64,000 nt of DNA, taken from positions 1-64,000 of the forward strand of contig NZ_JAAKEN010000003.1 in the NCBI RefSeq assembly GCF_011039175.1. The letters are read 5' to 3'. The translations under genes were made by a program, and so were the position numbers. The notes beneath the pieces were generated by a model. That model did not search any database. It saw only the letters and a list, made by a program, of their open reading frames with translations, and had not been told where the DNA came from. This document shows positions 16,157 through 23,424 of the stretch, piece by piece (positions within the stretch are counted from its first letter, which is position 1; each line of letters begins with the position of its first letter). Source of the stretch: Slackia sp. ZJ119. Lineage in GTDB: Bacteria > Actinomycetota > Coriobacteriia > Coriobacteriales > Eggerthellaceae.

Positions 16157-16783
16157 ATGACCGAACCGTTGAAGATCGGGGTGCTGCTTTCCGGCAGCGG
16201 AACGAACCTGCAGGCCATCATCGACGCCGTTGCAACCGACGGGCTGCCGGTGGACATCGTGAGCGTGGTGTCGTCGCGCCCGGACGCTTTTGGCATCGAG
16301 CGGGCGCGGGCGGCGAACATCCCGTGCGTGGCCCTCAACCGCGACGTGTACGCCGACCCTTTGGCGGCGGATGCGAGAATCGTCGAGACGATGCGTGAGG
16401 CGGGCGCGGAATACCTGGTCATGGCCGGATACATGCGCAAGCTCACGCCGGTGGTGCTCGACGCGTACCCCAACCGCGTGCTCAACCTGCATCCGGCGCT
16501 GCTGCCGGCGTTTCCCGGCGCCCATGCCATCCAAGAAGCGTACGACTACGGCGTGAAGACGACCGGCGTGACCGTGCACTTCGCCAACGAAGACTACGAC
16601 AAAGGCCCGATCATCGCCCAGGAGCCGGTGCGGGTGGAAGAAGGCTGGACCTGCGACGACTTGGAGGCGGCCATCCACGCCGTCGAGCACGGGCTGTACC
16701 CGCGCGTGCTGCGCGGTCTGGCCGAAGGCCGCGTGCGCCTGACCGACGACGGCAAGGTGTGCATCGACGCGCCAAAGGAATAG
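16157..16783 (+). CDS. purN: Phosphoribosylglycinamide formyltransferase
   Basis: 208 aa, normal length. It transfers a formyl group from 10-formyl-THF to GAR, the third step of purine synthesis. The N-terminal VLLSGSGTNLQAI is the phosphate-binding loop. The active-site region MAGYMRKLTP is followed by LNLHPALLPAFPGAHAI (catalytic Asn/His) and the conserved Asp in EDYDKGPIIAQ. GGGGAAGGA precedes the ATG. xdhC and purH follow in the same direction. Confidence 0.96.
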   Translation: MTEPLKIGVLLSGSGTNLQAIIDAVATDGLPVDIVSVVSSRPDAFGIERARAANIPCVALNRDVYADPLAADARIVETMREAGAEYLVMAGYMRKLTPVVLDAYPNRVLNLHPALLPAFPGAHAIQEAYDYGVKTTGVTVHFANEDYDKGPIIAQEPVRVEEGWTCDDLEAAIHAVEHGLYPRVLRGLAEGRVRLTDDGKVCIDAPKE

Positions 16784-16848
16784 CGCGGCGCCGGCCGGGC
16801 GAAACGGGTAGGGGCGGCCGCGTCGCCGTCAGGTTGAAAGGGGAATCC

Positions 16849-17841
16849 ATGGACGAGAACCGATTGCTTCACATCGCGTCTGAGCTGCGTGCCGGCCGAT
16901 CTGCCGGCTTGACGTGCGAAGACGCTCCCTGCTTCAGCGCCGAGGCGACGCGCGGGTCGAAATACCTCGGCCCTGCGTGCATAGACGCGTTCAACGACGC
17001 CTTGACGGCCGACGACGCCGTCGTGTTCGAACGGGCCGCCCGCGCGATGGCAGAAGGCGACCTGGCTTGGATCGGCTTCAAGGTGGTCTTCGATGCGGAC
17101 GAGGCCGTGCGCAACGTCGACAACGCGGTCACGAAATCCTACGGCGAGGTCGGCTCGGCCGACGGGGCGCCGCTCGTGTTTTTCTGCAACGACGCCAAAG
17201 AAGTGGTCGCGGGCCGGCCCTATTCGCCGCGCGACCTGTTCCAGATGAAGGACGTCACGCGCGGGCCTTCGATGCACAACGAGCAGTTCGCAGGCTTGAC
17301 CTGGGCGTCGGTCGCGCTGTTCGACAAGGTGCGCGTGTGGCTGCTCGGCGCCTCCGATGCGGCGAGCGAGGTTGCCGCGCTGGCCGATCACGTGGGCTTC
17401 GACGTCGTGGCCGTCGACTACGACGAGGCGTATTTGAGCGAGAACCGCTTTCCGACGGCGCGGCGCGTGCTTTTGCAAGGCGGCTCGTTCGACGGGCTGG
17501 CCGAGCTTTCCGCTTCGCCCGAAGACTACGTCTGCGTGCTCACGCGCGGCCACATGTTCGACCCGGAGGCCTGTTTGTGGGCGCTTGGCCACGACGTGCA
17601 CTATGTCGGCATGATGGGATGCGCCGGCAAGAACAGCCGCGTGCACGACCTGGTGCTCGAAGGCGGCGCGACCGAGGCGCAGTGGGAGCGCGTCAAGCGC
17701 CCCATCGGCCTGAAATTCGGCGCGAAAACCCCGGCAGAGCTGGCTGTCGCCATTGTCGGCGAGCTGGTGGATGTACGATATCGGCAGCGCTACAGCGAAG
17801 AGGCCCGAGCGCGTCACGAGCAGGACTTGGGGCGCGAGTGA
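16849..17841 (+). CDS. XdhC/CoxI-family molybdoenzyme maturation protein
   Basis: 330 aa. The C-terminal half is a Rossmann-type XdhC domain: VWLLGASDAASEVA, VLTRGHMFD, YVGMMGCAGKN and GLKFGAKTPAELAVAI, the last being the family's GL.IGA.TP.EIA signature. XdhC-type proteins bind molybdenum cofactor and assist its sulfuration and insertion into xanthine-dehydrogenase-like enzymes. The N-terminal ~120 residues are a variable domain. The ATG at 16849 has GAAAGGGG upstream. No molybdenum hydroxylase is in the window; its position between purN and purH hints at a link to purine turnover. Confidence 0.85.
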   Translation: MDENRLLHIASELRAGRSAGLTCEDAPCFSAEATRGSKYLGPACIDAFNDALTADDAVVFERAARAMAEGDLAWIGFKVVFDADEAVRNVDNAVTKSYGEVGSADGAPLVFFCNDAKEVVAGRPYSPRDLFQMKDVTRGPSMHNEQFAGLTWASVALFDKVRVWLLGASDAASEVAALADHVGFDVVAVDYDEAYLSENRFPTARRVLLQGGSFDGLAELSASPEDYVCVLTRGHMFDPEACLWALGHDVHYVGMMGCAGKNSRVHDLVLEGGATEAQWERVKRPIGLKFGAKTPAELAVAIVGELVDVRYRQRYSEEARARHEQDLGRE

Positions 17842-17908
17842 GCCTTTGAGGCCAAGCGTTGTCAAGGCGGCAGACGGGGCGCAAGCCCTCATAGGACAAG
17901 GAGGTTCC

Positions 17909-19483
17909 ATGACGGATCCCAAGGTTAAGCGAGTGCTCATGTCGGTGACCGACAAGACCGGCATCGTGGAATTCGCTCGCGCCCTCACGGAAGAGTTCGG
18001 CTGCGAGGTCATCTCCACGGGCGGCACGGCGAAGGTCATCGCCGAGGCCGGCGTTCCGGTGACGCCCATCGATGATGTCACGCAGTTCCCCGAGATGATG
18101 GACGGCCGCGTGAAGACGCTGCATCCGCGCGTGCACGGCGGGCTTCTGGCCAAGCGCGACAACGCCTCGCACATGGCGCAGGCAGCCGAGCACGGCATCG
18201 AAATGATCGACATGGTGGTCGTGAACCTGTACGCCTTCGAGAAGACGGTGGCGTCGGGGGCCGACTTCGGCACCTGCATCGAGAACATCGACATCGGCGG
18301 GCCTTCCATGCTGCGCTCCGCCGCGAAGAACTTCGAATCGGTCGCGGTGGTCACCCGCCCCGAAACGTATGACGCCGTTTTGGACGAGATGCGCGCCAAC
18401 GGCGGCGCGACGTTGCGCGACACCCGCGCGAAGCTGGCCTTGGACGTGTTCCGCACCACGAGCGCCTACGACGGCGCCATCGCCGCATGGATGGGCGAGC
18501 AGCTGGAAGGCGCCGCGTCGTTCCCGGCGTCCCGTGCGCTGCGCATCACGAAGAAGCAGGATTTGCGCTACGGCGAGAACCCGCACCAGTCTGCCGCGTT
18601 CTACACGCGCGACGACTATGCCGGCGCCGAGCATTCGCTGGCGCACGCCAAGCAGCACCAGGGCAAGGAAATGTCGTACAACAACTACCTCGACGTGGAC
18701 GCCGCCTGGTCGGCCGTGCGCGAGTACGAGAACCCTGCCTGCGTCATCGTGAAGCACTTGACGCCCTGTGGCGTGTGCGAAGACGCCGATTTGGTGGCCG
18801 CCTACAAACGCGCCCACGAGTGCGACCCGGTGAGCGCCTACGGCGGCGTCATGGCCTTCAACCGTCCCGTGAACGACGACGTGGTGACGGCCATCTTTGA
18901 GAACAAGCAGTTCGTGGAATGCATCATCGCGCCGGAGTTTTCGCTGGCTGCGCTTGAAATGTACGCCGCCAAGCCCAACGCTCGCCTGCTTTCGACCGGC
19001 GGCGTGAACCCGGCCGGCGGGGAAGTGGAGTACCGCAGCGTGGAGGGCGGCCTGCTCGTGCAGGACAGCGACGCGGTCGCCGAGGCGGCCGACGTCGCCG
19101 GCTGGACGGTGCCGACCGACCGCAAGCCCACCGACGAGGAAATGGCCGAGCTGGTCTTTGCATGGAAGGCGTGCAAGTCGGTGAAGTCCAACGCCATCCT
19201 CATCGCGAAGGACCACGCGAGCGTCGGCGCGGGCGGCGGCCAGCCCAACCGCGTGAACTCGGCCCGCATCGCGGTCGAGCAGGCCGGCGAGAAGGCGAAG
19301 GGCGCCGTGGCGGCAAGCGACGCGTTCTTCCCGTTCCGCGACGGCTTCGACGTGCTGGCCGGCGCCGGCGTGACGGCGGTCGTCCAGCCGGGCGGATCGA
19401 TCCGCGACGAAGAGGTCATCGCGGCCGCCAACGAGCAGGGCGTGGCCATGGTGTTCACCGGGCACCGCCATTTCCGCCACTAA
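17909..19483 (+). CDS. purH: Bifunctional AICAR formyltransferase/IMP cyclohydrolase
   Basis: 524 aa, standard PurH length. The N-terminal IMP cyclohydrolase domain has VLMSVTDKTGIVEFA, STGGTAK and GRVKTLHPRVHGG. The C-terminal transformylase domain has RYGENPHQSA, the Lys-His-containing VIVKHLTPCG and a late SDAFFPFRDG. It catalyses the last two steps to IMP. The ATG at 17909 follows AAGGAGG; the open frame upstream overlaps xdhC and is not used. A strong terminator lies 45 bp after the stop. Confidence 0.97.
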   Translation: MTDPKVKRVLMSVTDKTGIVEFARALTEEFGCEVISTGGTAKVIAEAGVPVTPIDDVTQFPEMMDGRVKTLHPRVHGGLLAKRDNASHMAQAAEHGIEMIDMVVVNLYAFEKTVASGADFGTCIENIDIGGPSMLRSAAKNFESVAVVTRPETYDAVLDEMRANGGATLRDTRAKLALDVFRTTSAYDGAIAAWMGEQLEGAASFPASRALRITKKQDLRYGENPHQSAAFYTRDDYAGAEHSLAHAKQHQGKEMSYNNYLDVDAAWSAVREYENPACVIVKHLTPCGVCEDADLVAAYKRAHECDPVSAYGGVMAFNRPVNDDVVTAIFENKQFVECIIAPEFSLAALEMYAAKPNARLLSTGGVNPAGGEVEYRSVEGGLLVQDSDAVAEAADVAGWTVPTDRKPTDEEMAELVFAWKACKSVKSNAILIAKDHASVGAGGGQPNRVNSARIAVEQAGEKAKGAVAASDAFFPFRDGFDVLAGAGVTAVVQPGGSIRDEEVIAAANEQGVAMVFTGHRHFRH

Positions 19484-19527
19484 GGCAGACCGGCGCGTCG
19501 TCGGCGACGCTCGCTGTTGTTTGACCG

Positions 19528-19554
19528 GGCCCCTGCGCATGCGGGGGCCTTTTT
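19528..19554 (+). terminator. Rho-independent terminator of purH
   Basis: GGCCCCTGC and GCGGGGGCC (one G-T pair) close on GCAT and are followed by TTTTT. Confidence 0.9.
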
Positions 19555-19634
19555 GCGCGGTGCGGCAGCGCTGGGGGGAGCAGCGGCGGCGCGGGCGGCA
19601 GCGGCGCTGGGGCGGCTGCTCTGGCGTGAAATTC

Positions 19635-19661
19635 TGACGTATTTAATCAGTGTTTCCCTAG
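19635..19661 (-). repeat. Dispersed palindromic repeat fragment at the nfo stop codon
   Basis: On the minus strand it reads CTAGGGAAACACTGATTAAA then TACGTCA. TAG of the first four bases is the nfo stop codon. It shares the TGAC..GTCAGT layout of the copies at 56722 and 60964. Confidence 0.75.
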
Positions 19662-20512
19662 GCCCGCAGGCTTTTCAGCAAGGCGATCTCTTCGCCCCAG
19701 CCGGTCAGGGAATCTTGCGGCGTTTCCAGGAAAAACGGCAGGTCGCGCAAGGCTTCGTGGTTGGTGATGCGCTCGAATGCGGCGAGCCCGATGTGTCCTT
19801 GGCCGATTTTTTCGTGGCGGTCCTTGTGCGAGCCGCGCGGGTTTTTCGAGTCGTTCAAGTGGATGGCCCGCAAACGGCCGAGCCCGATCGTGCGGTCGAA
19901 GGCTTCCAGCACGCCGTCAAGGTCGCCGGCGATGTCGTAGCCGGCGTCCCAGACGTGGCATGTGTCCAGGCATACGCCCACCCGGTCGTTCAACTCCACG
20001 CGGTCGATGACGGCCCGCAGCTCTTCGAACGTGCCGCCGACTTCGGTTCCTTTTCCTGCCATGGTCTCCAAAAGCAGCGTCGTCGTCTGACTTGGCGCGA
20101 GGGTTTGGTTGAGCGCGTCGGCGATGAGGTCGATGCCCGCTTCGACGCCTTGCTTCACGTGGCAGCCGGGGTGCATGTTGTAGAGCTGCCCGGGCGTGTG
20201 CTCCATGCGGACAAGGTCGTCGGCGAGCAGCTCAAGGGCGAAAGCACGCGTTTCGGGTTTGGCGGCGGCCGGGTTCATCGTGTAGGGCGCATGGGCCAAG
20301 AAGCGCTCGATGCCGGCGGCGTCGGCGCGGGTGCGAAAGGCGGCGACGTCGGCCGGGTCGATGTCCTTCGCCTTGCCGCCGCGCGGGTTGCGCGTGAAGA
20401 ATTGGAACGTGTTCGCGCCGATGGATGCGGCGTCGGCCGCCATGGCGGCATAGCCTTTGGCGCTTGACAGGTGGCATCCGATGACAAAGGCGTCTGCGGC
20501 GGGTACGTCCAT
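19658..20512 (-). CDS. nfo: Endonuclease IV (AP endonuclease)
   Basis: 284 aa, normal for Nfo, which cleaves the DNA backbone 5' of abasic sites in base excision repair. Zn-ligand motifs are visible: GCHLSSAKG at the start, [36 protein letters not shown] and AIHLNDSK with [13 protein letters not shown]. The start at 20512 has AAGGAG upstream on the minus strand. It lies 54 bp downstream of uppP in the same direction, probably co-transcribed. Confidence 0.96.
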   Translation of the reverse strand: MDVPAADAFVIGCHLSSAKGYAAMAADAASIGANTFQFFTRNPRGGKAKDIDPADVAAFRTRADAAGIERFLAHAPYTMNPAAAKPETRAFALELLADDLVRMEHTPGQLYNMHPGCHVKQGVEAGIDLIADALNQTLAPSQTTTLLLETMAGKGTEVGGTFEELRAVIDRVELNDRVGVCLDTCHVWDAGYDIAGDLDGVLEAFDRTIGLGRLRAIHLNDSKNPRGSHKDRHEKIGQGHIGLAAFERITNHEALRDLPFFLETPQDSLTGWGEEIALLKSLRA

Positions 20513-20566
20513 GGCGGCTTCTCCTTCTGGCGTCTGCGGGTTCGTGTTTTGGTCCGACTTCGGACT

Positions 20567-21508
20567 TTAGGGCAAGATGCCCTGCACTTCCAGCGCGAAA
20601 TAGCCCAGCACCAAAAGCCCGATGACGATGCGGTACCAGCCGAACGCCGTGAAGTCGTTGTTCTTGATGTAGCCCATGAGGAACTTGATGGACACGACCG
20701 ACATGACGAACGCCGTCGCGACGCCTACGGCCAGCACGACGACCTCCGTCTGCGTCATGGCCAGCCCCGCGAGCGCGAATTTCGCGACCTTCACGAGCCC
20801 CCAGCCCAGCATGACGGGTATGGCCAGGAAAAACGTGAATTCCGCCGCCGCCGTGCGCGAGCAGCCGCACAGCATGCCGCCGATGATGGTGGCGCCCGAG
20901 CGGCTGGTGCCGGGCACGATGGCGAGCACTTGGAACAGGCCGATCTTGAGCGCCGTCTTGCAGTCGATCTCGTCGACGGTGCGCACGCGGAACAAGCCGG
21001 CGGACGCGTCGCCTTGCGCGTCGCCGTTGTCCGTCGCGAGGCGGGCGTGCTTGCCTCTCAGGGCTTTGACGTCTTCGGCGGCCGTTTGCAGGCGGCGACG
21101 GTTGCGCCGCTCGATGACGATGAACACGACGCCGTACACGATGAGCATGCAGGCGACCGTTACTTTATTATAGAAGTGCTCGGCGACCCAGTCGTCCAGG
21201 GCGAACCCGAAGACGGCGGCGGGGACGCAGCCGATGACGACCATGCCCCACAGTCGCCACGTGCTCGTGCGCTCGGCCGGCGTTTTGCGCGGCGAGAAGG
21301 GGTTGAGCTTGTGGAAGTACAAAATGAGGACGGCCATGATGGCGCCGATTTGGATGACGACGAGGAACAGTTCCATGAACTCGGGCGAAACGTCGAGCTT
21401 CACGAACTCGTCGACGAGGATCATGTGCCCGGTCGACGAGATGGGCAGCCATTCGGTGACGCCCTCGACAATGCCGATGAGCAGGGCCTTCAGTGCTTCG
21501 AGAATCAT
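20567..21508 (-). CDS. uppP: Undecaprenyl-diphosphatase
   Basis: 313 aa multi-pass protein of the BacA/UppP family, which removes a phosphate from undecaprenyl diphosphate so that the carrier lipid can be reused for wall synthesis. The two family signatures are present: EGVTEWLPISSTGH near the N-terminus and PGTSRSGATI in the second half. A ~35-residue hydrophilic loop sits near residues 150-190, making it longer than the usual ~270 aa. The ribosome site before the ATG at 21508 is weak. Confidence 0.95.
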   Translation of the reverse strand: MILEALKALLIGIVEGVTEWLPISSTGHMILVDEFVKLDVSPEFMELFLVVIQIGAIMAVLILYFHKLNPFSPRKTPAERTSTWRLWGMVVIGCVPAAVFGFALDDWVAEHFYNKVTVACMLIVYGVVFIVIERRNRRRLQTAAEDVKALRGKHARLATDNGDAQGDASAGLFRVRTVDEIDCKTALKIGLFQVLAIVPGTSRSGATIIGGMLCGCSRTAAAEFTFFLAIPVMLGWGLVKVAKFALAGLAMTQTEVVVLAVGVATAFVMSVVSIKFLMGYIKNNDFTAFGWYRIVIGLLVLGYFALEVQGILP

Positions 21509-22063
21509 AGATGCGCGCTTTCGGTCGGGTGTGTGCGTGCCTCATTGTAGCGGCGGGGCTTTGCAGGAAGGGAAGAAACCAGCAAGACGCCAGAATCGAA
21601 GCAGGCGAAACCGCTTGGGCTGGGCGAGGAAATGTGAAGAGAATGTGTGCTGGAGATTATTGCACCCGATATACGCCATCTACGCATCAAATCAGGGCGG
21701 TCAGAAGCCGAAAGAGGCGAAAAAGGGCCGAAAATCGGCGCCAAGGCGGTTGTTTCGAGGGCCTTTTGCGCGAAATAGCGGTATATATACAGCTATGTAG
21801 GGCGCTTCTGCCGGTGTCCGGGAAGAAAAAGATGCAGAAGAGGTTGTTTTGCGCTGCTAAAATCTCCAAAACATAAATTCTACACAATTAGGCAAGCGTT
21901 TCAGGTGGCGAACGCGCCGTTTCGCCTCGCTTTTGCTTCGGGCCTCTCGCGCCGCTTGGAGCGGGGCCGGTGGAACGTTCGTGCTTTTGCCGTGCGGGTC
22001 GGATATACTTCATGGGGTTGCAGCCGTGCGGCGCGAGGGGCGGTTGAAAGGAGAAGAGGCGTC
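21509..22063. other. 555-bp intergenic region between uppP and the ClC gene, AT-rich core
   Basis: Divergent spacer, unusually long for this window. About 21590-21900 is clearly more AT-rich than its surroundings, with TATATATA-type runs near 21780 and TAAAATCTCC near 21860. Open frames here show no family motifs and lack ribosome sites, so I call no gene. A TATACT (22004-22009) sits ~55 bp before the ClC start. It may hold promoters for both neighbours, a small RNA or a decayed insertion. Confidence 0.6.
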
Positions 22064-23374
22064 ATGGGCAAACTGATTCGCTGGATCGTCTATCTGGTGG
22101 TGGCGATCGTGCTCGGCGCTCTGGCCGGTGCGTTGACGTGGGTGTTCTTCTACCTGATGAACACGGGCATCGAACTTCTGTGGGGCCGGCTGCCCGAGGC
22201 GATCGGCGTGTGGTGGTGGCCGCTTCCCGTGTGCATCGCCGGAGGCGTCGCCATCGGGCTGTTTGCGAAGCGCTTCGGCGACTATCCGCAAACGATGAAC
22301 GAGGTCATGGCGGAAGTGAAGGCGACGAACCGCTACGACTACACGCATTTGGGGTCGTCGTTCATCGGGGCGCTGCTGCCGCTTTTGTTCGGCGGGAGCA
22401 TCGGGCCTGAGGCGGGACTGACCGGCGTCATCGCGGGGCTGTGCACGTGGGTGGGCGACCGTCTGCGTTTTTTGGGCAAGGAGTTTCGGGATTGGGCCGA
22501 AGTGGGCACGGCGGCGGTCGTGTCGGCCGTGTTCTCGGCGCCGCTGTTCGGTCTGGCCGTGCCTTGGGCCGGCAGCGCCGACGGCGAGGAAGAGGCGTTT
22601 CGGCTGGACGTGCCGAAAGCGAAGAAGGTCGCGGTGTATTTGTGCTCGATCGTGGGCGCACTCGGCGCGATGGTCGGGCTTGGGCAGCTGTTCGGGGGCG
22701 GGGGAGGCCTGCCGCGGTTCGACCAGCTGGTTTTGGGCCGCCAAGAGCTCGAGCTGCTCGTGCCGCTGGCGCTTGTGTGCGGTGTCACGGGGCTTTTGTA
22801 CCACGCAAGCGGCCGGGTGGTCGGGGCGCTCGCCTCTGTGATGGGGAATAGGCCCGTCGCGAAGGCCGTGCTCGGCGGCGCCGTTCTCGGGCTGGCCGGC
22901 GTCGCGCTGCCGTTTTCGATGTTCGCCGGCGAAACGCAAAGCGAAGTGCTCATGGAGACGTGGGCGACGCTCGGCGCGACGACGCTGCTTTTGACGGGCG
23001 TGGTGAAAGTCCTGGTCACCCAGACGTGTCTCAGCATGGGCTGGCGCGGCGGCCATTTCTTCCCGCTCATTTTCGCGGGCATTTCGATGGGCTATGGGTT
23101 TGCGGCGCTGACCGGGGCGAACCCGGAGTTCTGCCTGTGCGTGTGCACGGCGGCCCTCATGGGCGCGGTCATGCGCCAGCCGCTCATGTGCGTGCTGCTT
23201 TTGTGCCTGTGCTTTCCGGCGCGGAGCATCGTCGTCATGCTGGCCGCGGCGGCCATCGGCAGCATCTTGCCTATTCCTAAGTCGTGGCTTGCCAAGGCGC
23301 CTCGCGAGGATGGCGCGTCGGCGGACTCGGCGGCGGACTCGGCGAGTGCCGACGAGGCTCCGGCGGAAAAATAA
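22064..23374 (+). CDS. ClC-family voltage-gated chloride channel/transporter
   Basis: 436 aa with ~10 hydrophobic helices. GGSIGPEAGLTG matches the ClC GxxGPE-type selectivity segment, and TCLSMGWRGGHFFPLIFAG covers the later conserved GG.F.P region. The C-terminal ~25 residues are Ala/Ser/Asp/Glu-rich. The canonical external gating Glu is best matched by the E of GPEAGL. The ATG at 22064 follows AAGGAG; the frame extends upstream to 21905 through spacer sequence. The transported ion cannot be assigned; no fluoride riboswitch is seen upstream. Confidence 0.88.
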   Translation: MGKLIRWIVYLVVAIVLGALAGALTWVFFYLMNTGIELLWGRLPEAIGVWWWPLPVCIAGGVAIGLFAKRFGDYPQTMNEVMAEVKATNRYDYTHLGSSFIGALLPLLFGGSIGPEAGLTGVIAGLCTWVGDRLRFLGKEFRDWAEVGTAAVVSAVFSAPLFGLAVPWAGSADGEEEAFRLDVPKAKKVAVYLCSIVGALGAMVGLGQLFGGGGGLPRFDQLVLGRQELELLVPLALVCGVTGLLYHASGRVVGALASVMGNRPVAKAVLGGAVLGLAGVALPFSMFAGETQSEVLMETWATLGATTLLLTGVVKVLVTQTCLSMGWRGGHFFPLIFAGISMGYGFAALTGANPEFCLCVCTAALMGAVMRQPLMCVLLLCLCFPARSIVVMLAAAAIGSILPIPKSWLAKAPREDGASADSAADSASADEAPAEK

Positions 23375-23388
23375 AGCGAAATCCCCTC

Positions 23389-23418
23389 TTGCGTACAAAT
23401 GTACGTATATGGTATACT
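23389..23418 (+). promoter_or_regulatory. Promoter of addBA with an internal palindrome; mRNA probably leaderless
   Basis: TTGCGT (23389-23394) and TATACT (23413-23418) are 18 bp apart. The expected start site falls at about 23425, the A of the addB ATG, and there is no ribosome-binding sequence before it. Between the hexamers is a perfect dyad, CGTAC-AAAT-GTACG (23392-23405), which resembles a LexA-type box (CGAAC-RNRY-GTTCG) with one symmetric substitution. Confidence 0.65.
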
Positions 23419-23424
23419 GGCGCC

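Noticed and set aside
21900-22063. Fluoride riboswitch upstream of the ClC gene
   Set aside because: The conserved GGCGAUGG...GCC core and following CUGAUG are absent.
23284-23424. Longer addB start at 23284
   Set aside because: It overlaps the ClC gene and the predicted promoter, and the encoded residues are low-complexity Gly/Arg.
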